DNA of 64,000 bases, taken from assembly GCA_019448385.1 (NCBI GenBank), contig JAGTXO010000031.1:374501-438500 (forward strand), given 5' to 3'. How positions within the stretch are numbered: position 1 is the stretch's first letter; the number at the start of each line of letters is the position of its first letter. The notes below the pieces were generated by a model. It was not told the origin of the DNA. It searched no databases and saw only the letters and a program-made list of their open reading frames with translations. This DNA comes from Diacronema lutheri. Taxonomy: Eukaryota; Haptophyta; Pavlovophyceae; Pavlovales; Pavlovaceae. Made by a program: the position numbers and the translations under genes. Positions 31,713 to 44,178 of this stretch are shown here, one piece after another.

Positions 31713-32953
31713 TCAAAACTTGGCGCGCAGCGAGCGCTCCAAGCGGTTGCGCAGCTGGTCAGTGCCACGGGCATGCACGCCTTCGAGCCTGCCCTTGAAG
31801 TGCTTGGCGAGCAGCATGCGCACGTCCAGGATCTGCAAATGTGCGCGAGCGCGCGGCGAGCAAGCGGACGAGGCGTGCGTCCGCGTGAGCGGAGGGGGTC
31901 CGGAAGCGCAGTCCGGACGTGCGTTGCGCCCCGTCGCGCGGCAGGGTCGCGCGCGCGCGCGCGGCGGCGCACCTGGTTCGCAATCTCGCGCGGGTCTACG
32001 ATCGTGCACCCGTCCGTGCGCGCCTCGGCGCGCGCGCCGTCCAGATCTGCCGAGATGTCCGGCCGCACGACGACCGCGCCGTGCGCCGCGAGCGAGTCGA
32101 GAAACAGCCGGCTCGTACCGAAGCCCTGGTCGCCGCAGAGGAAGCCGGACTGCGCAAACTTGCGCTCGAGCCATGCATGCCGCGCCGACGGCTCGCCACC
32201 GCCGCCGCCGCTCGCGCCACCGCTGCCTGGCGCGAGGCCGCCGCGCCGCTCGCGCGATAGGACGAGCAACGTCTGCTTCACCGCCACGTGCAAGGTCAGC
32301 TTTTGAAGGAGGTCAAAGGTGGCGCGGCGGGTGGGCGAGGACTCGGCGGTGGACGAGCCGTCAGCGAGCGTCGCGTGCGCCGCGCCGCTCTCACGCTGCC
32401 GCCAAAAGTCGGCGTCGCAGCCGGCGAGCACGTCCAGATCGGCGCTCACCTCGTCGGCAATCTGGTCGCGCACGCGCAGCAACGCGGCACCGATCCGGTC
32501 GGGATAGACGACGAAGTCGTGGGTGGCGGACGCGTGCTGCGAGAGGTGCGGGTTGCCCGGCGAGCCGCCCCACGAGACCGAGCCCCACGACGAGCGGACC
32601 TGCACGGTCGTCGGCGGCGACTCGAGCAGTTTTTGGATGTAGTCCTCCGCGTCGACGCGCAGGCCGTCAAAGCCGTGGTACGTGTCGATGCCCTGGTGAT
32701 CGAGGAAGTTGGCGATGAAACGCGCGCTCGGCTGGTCGTGCAGCTCGTTGAGGTAGTAGATCTGCGTCTGCACCGCGCGTTGGAGCAAAAACTTGTCGAA
32801 GATGCGGTCGTGCCGCGAGAGCGACATGGCCGGGCGCGCCGCGGACCGCGCGGACCGCGCGGGCCGCGCGGGCCGCGTGGTGGCACACGGCGCGCGGTGC
32901 GAGTGCAACGCGGCGCGCGCGTCGAGCAGCCCGAGGAGCAGGAGCGGGATCAT
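31713..32953 (-). CDS. Conserved-looking protein of unknown function with plastid-type leader
   Basis: Two exons, complement(31713..31832, 31973..32953), 366 residues, GT-AG and phase 0 (NQ/ILDV). The leader IPLLLLGLLDARAALH is a good signal peptide, followed by a basic Ala/Pro/Arg stretch, as expected for a complex plastid. The mature part contains LLQRAVQTQIYYLNELHD, a DHQGIDTYHGFDGLR segment, WGGSPGNPHL, and a C-terminal RMLLAKHFKGRLEG. I do not recognise a domain. An ATG ten codons upstream (32983) is less likely because it precedes the hydrophobic core. It is the last intact host-type gene before the element-like block. Confidence 0.65.
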
Positions 32954-33549
32954 GCGGCGCGTCGGCGCGGCGCGCGGCTGCATCTCGCTTCGAGGCTGCG
33001 GACGGTAGTTTTCCGCCGGTTGAGCGCTTCACGTTGGCGTCAGCTCAAAAACCGCTCGGGCGGGAACTCGGGCGCCCCTTTTCCCGGGGACCTTCCGGCT
33101 TCCGGGCGGATGGACGAAGTCCGTGAGGATCATGGAAAATTCAAGTATAGATGGTCAAGCCAAATCCGATCAGGGGCACGATCGCGCCCCGAGTGCAGCG
33201 CGGGCCGTTCGGAAGGACGTCCTTGTGAGGGAGCTCTTCGCGTTTGGCGAGCGGGGGAGCACGACGCGCAGCGTTGCTGCGGCGGCGTGCGGGCGGCGAG
33301 CAGCGGTCGGGCTGCTCGCGACGAGGCCGGAGCAGACGGCGCCGTGGCCGCCGGCGCAGGTGACGCGCGCCGACGAGCCGTAGCGAGCGTCCGTGATCCG
33401 CACGGCGGTTGGAGCGGGCCGGCTGGTGCGGCGCGCTCGGCCACGGGTGGCGGCGTGCACGGTCGTGCCGCGCGCGGCACGCGTCGCCAGCCGCGCGCGA
33501 CCTGGGCAGAGCCCGCAAAGCGTCGACCGCTGCGCGGCTCGGCCGTGCG
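32954..33549. other. Boundary region downstream of the Fanzor coding sequence
   Basis: About 600 bp between a host gene start and the stop of the polyprotein. I see no protein gene. There is a small AT-richer patch at 33128-33175 and GC-rich, structured DNA on both sides. In known Fanzor and TnpB loci the guide (omega) RNA is made from just 3' of the nuclease gene, so 33100-33550 on the minus strand is where one would look. No scaffold can be recognised by eye. Confidence 0.3.
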
Positions 33550-36285
33550 TCAACGCCGGCCGCGCTTCGGCCCGCGCGCGCTGCCGCCGCCGGCACTGGC
33601 GCTGGCAGCTCCGCGGGCGGGGGTGCGGGCGCGAGAGCCGCCGCCGCCACCGCCGCCGCGCCCGCCGCCGTCGTCGCCACCGCCGTCGCCGCCGCCGCCT
33701 CCCCCGCCGTCATCGTCGTCGTCGCCGCCGCCGCCTCCGTCGCCGTCGCCGTCGCCGTCGCCCTCGCCGCCGCCGCCGTCGCCGCTGCCATCGTCGTCGT
33801 CGTCGTCGTCGCCCTCGTCGTCGCCCTCGTCGTCGCCGTCGCACTCGTCGTCGCAGTCGTCGCCCTCGCCGTGCACCATGCGCTCCTCACGCTCCCACAC
33901 CTCGCCGCGCGCCCACCAGGCGAGCACGAGGGCAAAGCGCTCAGGCGTCGACGTGGTGTCGCGCCCGGCCGCGTGCGCCGCCATGTCGTGCACGTCGTAG
34001 AAGATGTTGCGCGCGGCGTTGTAGTCGCGGTGCACGGGCTTCTTGCCGCCGTTGCACGCCGGGCAGATGACGAGCGCGTGCACCGTGCGCGTGCCGCCCT
34101 TTGCCACGGGCAGGCGCGGGTTCTGCGCGAGCTCCGCGCCGCAGCGCTGCAGCCTGCCGCCCTTGGCGAGCCGCGGCATCGAGCAGTGCATCGACGTGTA
34201 CGGCTCGGGCACGAAGACGGCCGCGACGCCGCGCCGCCGCAGCTCGCGCAGCAGCCCCACCTGGAAGGCGGGCGGCGCGCCCTTGGGCTGCGCGCCCTTG
34301 TGGTCGCGCAGCCACTTGCCCACGCACACGAGCAGCCGGTCGCGCGTCACGCCGTCGACACAGTGCGCCGCGATGAGCGCCTCGGCGACGCGCGCCGCGT
34401 TGGACCGCCCGCCGCTGTCGCGCCGCCAGCGCTCCTTCCGGCGCGCCGGCGCGTCGTACACGTGCTCGGCGGCGCGCTCGCGCACCCGCGCGCTCTCGCG
34501 GTGGAAGGCGATGTATTTGCCCGCGTCGAGCACCTTGGCGCTGTGCGCCTCGCCAAGCCGCGCCTCGTCCGCCTCCACGCTGAACTCCTCGCCGCGCCCG
34601 TCGGTGCGCACGCGCCGCCGCGCCGCGTTGGTCTTGGCCGTCTCGCGCGCAAAGCCCGCGGCGCGCGCGCGCGCGCGCTGCGTGAACTGCCGCCAGACGG
34701 CCGCCCGCCCGACGTGCGCAGAGTAGGTGGTGATGTTGCCCATGTTCGGGTCGGCCGCGACGACGACCGCCGCCTCGACGTCGATCGCCCGCCGCAGCTC
34801 GGAGCCGAGCGCGACGGCGATGCGCCCGTCCGGCCGGCGCCAGCGGTGCAGGACGCCCGAGCCGCCGGCCGGCGCCTGCGCCTTCGGCACGAGGACGGTC
34901 CCGACGGCGTGCACGGCGACGCCATCTGTCACCACCGACTTGACGGGCTGCCGGCCCGGGAGCGGCACGCGCGGCAGCGGCGCGAGGCCAACCCACGAGC
35001 GCCGCGCGTGCCACGGCAGATCGGCCGGCGGCCGCTCGCGCCCGGCGTAGTCGAAGACGCGGTTGGAGATGTCGAAGCGCGTCGCAAAGACCGCGTACCT
35101 GACGCGCACGTCCGACATCGGCGGGGTGTTGCCGTTTGTGCCTGTCCACTTGATCGGCTCGCCATCGTGGTCGCGCAGGTCCAGCGCCTTGAGCCGCGCG
35201 CGCAGCTCCTTGCGCTCGTCATCCGAAAGCGTCACCCAGATGGCGCTCGCGGCGAGGCGCACGTTGCGCGGCACCTGCGCGCAGCGCGCGGCGCGCGAGC
35301 GCGCGGGCGCGTGACCAACCTGGCCGCGGGGCGGCGCGCACGGCGGCGGCGCGCGCGCTTGGGCGCTCGGCGGCGGCAGCGGCAGCCACGCCTCGCGCGC
35401 ACATTGTGCGTGCGCAGCGGCGCCACATTGTACCGCGGCGGCCGTCCGGTCAGCTGCGTGTGGATGTGCGCGAGCCGGCAGAGCAGCGCCTGCCCCTCGG
35501 CCACGTGCTGCAGGGTGCGGATCTGCACGAGGAAGTAGCGCGTCGTGTGCCGGTCGTAGTTCCACCTTTTCGTGGGCGTGCACTTGTAGTCGATCTTGTG
35601 GAGGACCATGTCGGGCAGGTGGCGGTCGAGCGCGGCGGGGCAGCCGACGCGCGCGCCCTCCACGTCGCCGCGCAGCAGCCGCTCGCACAGCTCGCGCACG
35701 CGCGCGTTTCGCTGCATCTCGGGCAGCGCGACGAGCGCCTCGTCGCGCTCGACTGCCGCGCGGACGACGTCGCGGAGCAGCCCGTTCACGACGCGCGATG
35801 GATGCATCAGGCACGCGGTGGACACCTGCGTCGCCTCCGCCTCGAGGATCTCCGTGAGGCCCACCGCGCAGACGGGCTGGACGCCCTCGGCCATCTCGCC
35901 GACGGCGCGCGCCGTCGCCGCCTTGGTCTGCGCGGCGGCTTGCTCGGCGGGCTTGCCTCGGGGCGCTGCACCGTACGTGCTCTCGTCCTTGTGCCAGCCG
36001 ATGGCCGAGAAGATCGCACGGACGGTTCCCTTGTCCATCGTGGTCGACGTGTGCACGCTGGTCGACGGGCCGCCCGACGCCGCGCCGACGGCCTGCGCGC
36101 TCGCCACCGCAGCCTCGTCGCGCACCACCTTGTTGATGACGCGGTACGCCTGTGTCGTGAGCCTGTGCACGGCCGCCGCGATGCGCCGCAGCTCCTTCCG
36201 CGCACCGGGCTGCGCCGTCACCGCCTGCGGCCCCGCGTTGAGCGTCGAGCGCTTGACCACGAAGCCCGGGAGCACGCTGACGCGC
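33550..36285 (-). other. Fanzor (eukaryotic TnpB-like) nuclease region of the polyprotein
   Basis: Begins near VLPGFVVKRSTLN and runs to the stop. Visible landmarks are RuvC-I VVAADPNMGNITTYS (Asp codon 34750-34752), FVPEPYTSMHC holding the candidate glutamate (34204-34206) where Fanzors have their displaced RuvC-II residue, a zinc ribbon with cysteines in MHCSM, QRCGAE and ICPAC, and RuvC-III HRDYNAARNI (Asp 34024-34026). All catalytic and zinc positions are kept. A tail of GAC/GGC codons gives Asp/Gly runs before a basic KRGRR end that could act in nuclear import. TnpB relatives cut DNA guided by an RNA from the adjacent 3' region; Fanzors are the eukaryotic branch. Confidence 0.8.
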
Positions 36286-39200
36286 GTGCGCGCCGTCGCG
36301 CCGCCGGCGGCGCGCGCGCTCGGCGCAGCGGGCTCGTCCACGCGCGCGCGCTCGACGCCGCGCGCGCGGGGAACGCTCGGCGCGCGCGCGCCCGCGGCGT
36401 CGCGCGCGCTCGCGGCGGCACCCGCCGCGGCGCGCTTGCCCGCGGCGCCCGACTCGCCGTGCGCGCGAAGCGGCGCCGACGCCAATGCCGACGCCGCGCC
36501 CGCGCCGCCGCTGCCGCTGCCCGATACGCCCGCGCGCCGCTTCTGCTCGTCGCGCGTCTTGCGGAACTGGGCGACGAGGTCGCTGCTCACGTTGGCCTCA
36601 GGCTCCCACGTGTCGGCGCTCTCGTCGTAGCCCCGCCACCTGATCCGGAACTGGAACGTCACCTTCTTGCCCGCCTTGCGGCGCTCGTCGACGACCGCCT
36701 CGACCTCGTACGTGCGCGCCTCCTCGTCGACGCTCGCGCCCGCCGCGCTCGCGCCCGTGTCCGGCCACCCAGCGACCGTGCCGCCCAGCCTCTCGGCGGC
36801 CGCGCGCAGCTGCCGCTCGCGCTGGGCGGCCGCGGCGCCTCGCGCGACCAGCGCGGGCAGCATGCCCGCGCCGCCCGCGAGGCCGTGCGCGCCGACGCTG
36901 GCGGTCATCAGCGCGTCGAGGCACGCGAACGTTGCGAGCGCACGCGCGCCATCGTCGCCGCCGCGCGGCTGCGAGCGCACGACGGGCGATGGCCGCGGCT
37001 CCCCCTCGGCCGCGAGCAGCGGCCAGATCGCACTGGCCAGCGCGACGGCATGCGCGCCGACCGCGACGGCCACGTCCGCGTCGAGCGGCGCAAAGTCGTA
37101 GCGCACGAGCGCGGCCGGGCGCGAGTCGTCCGTCGGCCGGTCGGCGACGAGCAGCCCGACCGGGCGCGGCGGCTCGCCGGACGGCGCGGCGACGGGCACG
37201 CAGAGGAGCACGACGAGCAGGCGCGGCGTGCCGCCGAGCAGCGCGCGCGCGGCATCCGCCCCGTCGGCTCCGCCGCGCGCGGCCGCGGCGAGCAGCTCGG
37301 CCGCGCGCGTCGGGCCCAGCGCCGTGCGCGCGTCCTTGCGCGCGCGTGCGCGGGCCGTGTACGCGGCGCAGGCGTCGTCGAGCACCGCCGCGCTGGGCGC
37401 GGTGCCAGTCGTCGCCCACGCGCGCAGCGCGTCGCGCACCCGCGTGACGATCGCCTGGTCGACCGCCGCCTCGCCGGCAGCGTGCGCCGGCGCGCACGCC
37501 GGCGGTGCGGCGGCAGGCGCGAGCGCGGGCGCGCCGTCGGCGCCGTCAACGCCGACGGCGCCGTCGGCGCGCCGCCACGCGAGCTTCGCCTCGATCTGCT
37601 GCCGGACGGCGTGGCAGTGCCGGTCGATGCCGCGCGCGTCGTCGAGCGCGGCCAGCGCGTCCTCAGCGGCGGGACGGCCGCTCGCGTCCGCGACGGCCTG
37701 CAGGCAGAGCAGCGCGGCCGCACGCGCGTTGCACGCGCTCTGCGGCTCGGGCGCGAGCGCGAGCTCGAGCTCGAGCGGCGACGCGCCTCGCGCCGCGGCG
37801 ATCGCGTCCATCAGCACGTCCAACCGCTGCACCAGCGCCCTGTGCGCGTCGCGCGGCGCGCCCGTCGACGGCGCGCGCGAGCGCGTCGCCAGGAGCCCGA
37901 GCGCGCGCGCCGGCGCGCCCGCCGGCGTGTGCAGCACGAGCAGCGCCGCGCCCGCCAAGCTCGCGTTGCGCGTGACGAGCGCGAAGATGCGCGTCGCCTC
38001 GTGCGCGCCCACCGACGCCCAGATCGCAGCGCGATCGGCGTCCGTCTGCGCGTCGCACAGGTCGCGCACGTCGTCCGGCGCGAGCAGCGCGCCGCCGCCG
38101 GCGGAGCGCGCGACGATCGCCCGCGCCTCCGCCACGAAGACGGCCTGCGGCAGGTCGGCGTGGCGCGCGTCGACGATGGCGCGCGTCGCGTGCACGCCGA
38201 GCTCCACGCCGCGGTAGAAGGCGCGCGCGTTGGCCGCGCGCGCGTGCGCCGGCCGTCCGTCCGCGTTGCGCCTCGCGCGCGCCTGCTTGCTCGTGCGCGC
38301 GAGGCCGTCGCGTGGCGGTGGCGGCAGCGTGGCGAGGAAGCGCGCGGCGGGCGGCGGCGCGCGCACGCCGCGCTGCCGCCGTGCGATGGCCGCGAGCCGC
38401 CGGCCCGCCGCGCTGCCGCCCGCGCCGACGTGCTGCCGGCGGCCGAGCGCCGCCGGTGGCGGCGGCGGCGGCGGCGCGGCGGCGGGCGGCGGCGCGGCGG
38501 CGGGCGGCGGCGCGACGGCGGGCGGCGGCGCGGCGGCGGGCGGCGGCGCGGCGGCGGGCGGCAGCGGCGGCGGCGCGGCGGCGACGGCAGCACCAGTCGG
38601 CTTGTCCGCCCACGCACCCGAGACGCTGTCCCAGGCCTTGCCCGGTGGCGCGCGCCCACGCGGCCGCGGGTGGCGGGCTCGAGCGGCGGGGGGCGGGCGG
38701 CCGGCGCGCCAGTCGAAGACAGGTGCAACCGTGGCGGCAGGCGCCGAGTGCAGCGCGTCGGTCACAGAGCGCGTGGTGCGCGCGGCGACCGTGGCGCGCA
38801 TGGCGGGCGGGCGGTGAGCAGCGCCCGCCGGCGCGCCGGCGGGCGCGGCAGCCGGCGCGCCGGCGGGCGCGGCCGCCTCGAGCCCGGCGGAGGCGCCGCG
38901 CTTGCGCTTGCGCGTGCCGCCGCGCGTGCGCCTGCGCGCGCGCCCGCCGCGCGCCCGTGCGGCCTGCGCGTCGCCAGCCGCGTCGCCGGCCGCGTCGCCG
39001 CGCCGCACGTAGACGATCGCGAACGCCTCCTCGCCGGTCCCGTCGACGCCGCCGCGCGCGCGGCGTAGGACCGACCGCCACTGCAGCCGCCGCGCGCGGC
39101 CGGGCTCGCACGCAAACCAGCGCCCACCGCGCCTGACGACGGCCACAAAGTCGTCGTCGCGCCGCCCGCGCCGGCGCGTGCGCAGCAGCACGCACTGCAC

Positions 39201-42200
39201 GTCGAGCCAGCCCTCGTGCCAGTCGGCCGTGCTGGGGGCGACGCGAATCGACTGCGGGAGCTCGACGCCAAAGCCGGCGAGGCGCACGATGTGCGCGACG
39301 ATGACGCTCGAAATGGCGGGGGCGCTCGACGGGTCGTCCGCTGCAGCGAGCACCGCCTCGCCCCAGTGCTCACGCGTGACGCAATCCGCGTCCTCGACGT
39401 GCACGTGCGCCACGCTCGCGCCGAGCTGGTGCACCAACGCGCAGATGTCGGCGTCGACCGTCCTCTCCTCCTCGGCCGCCTCGGCCGTGCCGCGGGCGGC
39501 GGCGTCGCCCGCCGGCTGCCCGAGGTACGCGATCGCCCGCTCGACGGCCGCGCCCTCCGCACGCGCTGCGCTGTCGATCGCCGCATTGCCGACGGGCGCG
39601 CGCAGCGCCGCGATCGCGTCTTGCAACGCCGTCGCGTCGCCCGTCGCCGCCGCCGCCGTCACCGCCGCCGCGCTCGCGGTGCCGTGCGCGACGGCGTGCA
39701 GCGCGGCGGCGCGCGCGGCGGGGATGCGCCCGTCCAGCGCGAGCACGAGCGGCGGCCCGGCCGGCGTCTGCTGCCGCCGGTGCCGCCGGCTCGCAGCCGG
39801 GTGGTCGGCGCGCGCGCGCTCGAGCCGCGCGCGCCGCTCGACGACGCGCGCCCAGAAGGCCTGCACCCTCGGCTGCGCGAATGCAAGCCAGCCGGCGCCG
39901 CGCGTCACGACGTGCACGACGATCCGGTCCTCGTGCCTGAGGTACTGCACGTAGAGCGCTTTGCTCACGCCGAGGACGTGCATGCCGAGCTGCAGCTGAT
40001 CGCGGTGCGGCTGCGGCGGCCCGTCCTCGTGCGCCGTGGCGCCCGCCTTGGTGAGCGTCTTCACCTCGACGAGGACCTGCTCGTTGTTTTCGGGGAGGAT
40101 GGCGAGCCCGTCCGGCGAGAAGGCGAACGGCGCGCTCTTGTCGTGCGGGTCCGCACGCACCATCGGCAGGTTGCACACGACGGTGATGCCGTACGCGGCC
40201 GCCAGCTTGCGCAGCGCGACGGCCTCGCCGAGGATGCCCGCGGTCGTCGCCTTGGTCCGCACCTCGCGCCGCCGCCGGTGCACGTACTCGTCGGTGAGCG
40301 TCTCGTGCGCGACGCCGGCGTTGTCGTTCACGACGTCGCCAACCTTGCTGCCCGTGACCTCCTCCCATCGCTCGTCGTGCCAGCGCGGGCTGCGCTGCGC
40401 GGGCGCGCCCGCGCCGACGGCGTCGAGCACGCGGCGCAGCGCTGTGCCGTCGGGCGCAGCAGGCACGCGCGCGCGGTCCTGGGCCTCGCGAGCGTCGAGG
40501 ACGCAGCCCGTAGTGGAATGTTGGGGTAGGTCGAGCTTGCTCGCCTCGCCGTAGCGGCTCTCCAGCTGGCGCGGTGCGTCGGCAGGGCCGCCGTCCGTGC
40601 GCGCACCCGACGCGCCCGCCAGTGCACGGGGCGCAGCGTCCGAGGCGCCCGCCGCGCCCGCGCCGCCGCCAATCGCGCCAGCGCACGCGCGCGCCGCGAC
40701 CTGCGGACGGCCAGCCGCAGGGACCTCGTCCGCTCGGCCGGCCGCTGCGTCGGCCGTCCGCTTGGCCACCTCGCGCACGTCTCCGAGCGCGAGCGTGGCT
40801 GGCGCCGTCCAGCTCCCGTTGCGTTTGTCCCAAAATTTGAGCAGCCCGCCAAGGAAGGGCGTGCCCGTCGGGCGGTCCTCGGGCACCTCCGCCAGGATCG
40901 CGTCGACGCGCAGCGCGGCCGCCACATCGCAGAACGCGCGCGCGGCGCGCGCCATCCGCTCGGCGCGCGCGCCGCCGTCGTCCGCCGCGCGGCGGATGGC
41001 GTGGCTCACGTGCGCGACGCGGAGCGAGACGACGGCGTGCGCCGGCGCGTCGGCGCCCGTGCCGAGCGTGTGCCGCCGGATGGCCAGCTGCCCATCGCCC
41101 ATGCGCGGCGGCAGCGACGCGCACGCCGCGACGGTCGTCGTGCCGGCCGCGCTGTCGCACAGCCAGCTCGCCTCGCCGCCGCCCGCAAACTCAAAGGTCG
41201 CGAAGCCCTCGCGGCCGAAAAGCGCGACGAAGTGGTCGAGCACCGCCTTGTTGATCGCGCGCGCCGCCGGCCGCGTCGATGCGCCGCGGGCAGCGCCACC
41301 CGCCGCGCCGCGCGCATCGCTGCACGTCGCAGGGCAGGTGCAGCCGGACGCGCGCACGCCGTCCGACCGCGTCCGCGGCAGCTCGAGCTCGCGCACCTTG
41401 GGGCAGAACCAGAGCGGGTTGGACGCCTCGAGGCACAGCACGACGAGCCGCCCGTCCGTGCCGGCCAGCGCGCGCGCGTCGCGCAGCAGCTCGACGGCGA
41501 GCTCGGACGTCGCCGCGTGCACCGCCGGCTCGCCCGTCGCGCGGTCGGGCGGGAAGAGGCCGCCGCCGACGAGCGGGCTGGGGCAGCGGCCGAGCATCAC
41601 GAGCAGCGGCGGCGGCGGCGTCTGCGGCGCCTGCTGCCCGACCGCAGCCGCCGTCAGCCCGGCCAGGTCGGAGCTCGTGCGGAGGGCCTTGAGCGCGACG
41701 CGCGAGCCGGTGCCCGCCTGCTCGGAAAACGTGGCGAGCATGGCGCACGTGCTCGCCCTCGCGCCGCACTGCCAGCTGACGCGCGCGAGGAGGCCTTCCA
41801 GCGTGTCGTTTTCGCGCGGCCGCGTGACCGCGTCGAGCGCCGCCGGGCCGAGCTGGAGGCTGCCGGGCGTGACGCACAGCACCGCCTCGTGGTAGGCGCG
41901 CAGCAGCTCCCTCGGCAGCTGCTCGGCGGGCGTCGCCGCCTGCTCGCCCACCCACCGTACACCGTGGCCGCCGTCGCCCGCGCCCGCGAGCCGGACCGCC
42001 GGCCCGCCCGTGATCGCCGAGGTCGGTGGCGTGCCGAGCGCGTCGACGAGCGCGCGCACGGGCGCGACACGCCTGCGCGCAGCGTCCGCGCCGACGGCGA
42101 GCGCGGCGATCTGAGCGCCCTCCCATGCGCGCTCCCTCGCGTCGTCCCGCGCGGCCGCCGGCGCGGCGCCCGGCCGCGCGCCGGGCGGCACCGCGCACGC

Positions 42201-44091
42201 CGCCGCGACGACCTCCGCGCGCGCGCCGGCGGCGTCGGGCGCGTGCAGCTGCGCGAGCGCGCCAAAGAGCGCGGCGGCCGAGCGGTAGCGGCCGTGCGCC
42301 GCGACGAGCGCGTAGAGCACGCGCAGCGCGGCCACGCCCGCCTGGTCGGGCGCGTCGCCAGCGATGCGCCCGACCTCCCACGTGCGCGTGGGCGGCGGGC
42401 TGCCGTCGGCCGGGTCCGGACGCAGCGCCCACGCGCGCTCGACGATCGCGTTGAACACGTCGCGCGCGGCGCCCTCGTCAAACTCGGCGGCGCCCGCCGC
42501 GTGCGCGCACCACCCGTGCACGCGCGACGTGGGCGCATCCACGGCGCGCTGCACGACGAGCACCGCCGGCCGGTCGACGCAGCCGAGGCTCACCGCCGCG
42601 TGCTTGCCCTCGAGCAGCGCCGCCGCCGCAGCCTCGACCAAGGCGTCACCAGGCGCGTCGCCGACGACGACGGCACAGCCGTCGCCGTACTCGGCCTGCA
42701 TCGCGGCGACGCACGACGCGACAAAGTCGCCGCCCGCGGCCGCCGCGTGTCGCGCCGCCAGCATCCGGCGCGCGATGGCAAGCCAGACGTACTCGGCCGG
42801 CGCGCGCGCGGCGCGCGCGCGAGGCGCGCCGGCCGCGCCGCGTGCGCCAGCGCGTGCGCCTCCAGCGGCCGCAACGGCCGAGGCGGCTGGAGCGGCGGTG
42901 AGCGTGCGCCGCGCGCGCTTCGCCGGCCGCGCGATGGGCGATGCACCCGCCGTCGCACCGCCCGCAGCAGCCGGTGCGGCCGCCACAGCGCCCGCCGCGA
43001 CGCCACTCGTCACGACGCCCGTGGCGGGCGGCGCGGCGTCGGACGCGGCCGCCTCGACGGGCGTCGCGCAACTACCGCCAGCGGTCGCGGACGCGCCCGG
43101 CGACGCGTCGGCGAGGAGGTGGCGCAGCACGCCGCGCGCGAGCGCGACTCGCACGGCGAGCGTCAGCGCGCGCAGGCGGTCGGAAGGCGAGGCGTCGCGC
43201 TCGGCGTCGGCGGACGTGGCGGCAGCAGGCGGGGCGGCGGGCGGCGCGGCGGCGGACTGGGCGGCCGCCGGCGCAACCTCGTCGGCCTTGGCCAGCCAGA
43301 CGAGCCCGGCGACTGCGAGCACGACGCTGTACGCGCCGACATCGTCACCCGCAACGCGCGCCAGCCGGGCGTGGGCGTCGGCCTCGGACACGGCGACGCG
43401 GAAGAGCACGTCGTCGCGGGCAGCTTGCTCGGCAAACTGACGCAGCTGCTTGGCCATCGTCACGCCGGCGACGCACGCCTCGCCCGCCTCTGCCTCGACC
43501 TGCTCGTCCTGGCCGATGGCGGACGCGCCGGCCTCGGCGCCACCGTCGAGTGTCCGGCGGCGCTCGAGGGCAAAGCCACGCACACAGACGCTCTGGAGGC
43601 CGCCGAGCGCGCCCGCCTTCTCGTGCAGCGCGCACGACAGCTCGACCACCGAGTCCACGCGCGTCGCGGCGGCGCCCCCCCGCTCGCCGCGCGTGGGCGC
43701 GCGCACGACGAACACCGTGAATTGCGCGCGCTTCGCCGCGCGCGCCGACGCGCACGCGTGCTTCAGGAGCCGGCAAAGCGCGGGCCTTTGCGCCGCTGCG
43801 CCCCGCGTGCACAGCAGCAGTTGGCCGCGCTCGTCGCCCAGCTCCTGCTCGACGGCGGCCTCGAGCGCGTCGTCCGTCAAATCGCCGTGCTCCGTCGAGG
43901 CGAGCGCGCGCGCAGCCGCGAGCGCCAGCTCGCCTGCGCCCGCGCGCCGCCGGCGGCGCGCACCGGCGGGCGCGTGCGGCGCCGACGCGTATGACGACGC
44001 CGCCGCGTCCGCGCGCGCACACGCGGCGCGCAACGCCTCACGCGCCGAGGCGGCCGCGCGCGCCCTGGGCGCGAGCCTCAAGAACGTGCGC

Positions 44092-44178
<87 letters not shown>

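Noticed and set aside
39060-39190. A USP-type His box inside the polyprotein (DDDFVAVVRRGGRWFACEP)
   Set aside because: The pattern resembles the C-terminal USP strand pair but the His is Asp and no Cys box is visible upstream; too weak to annotate.
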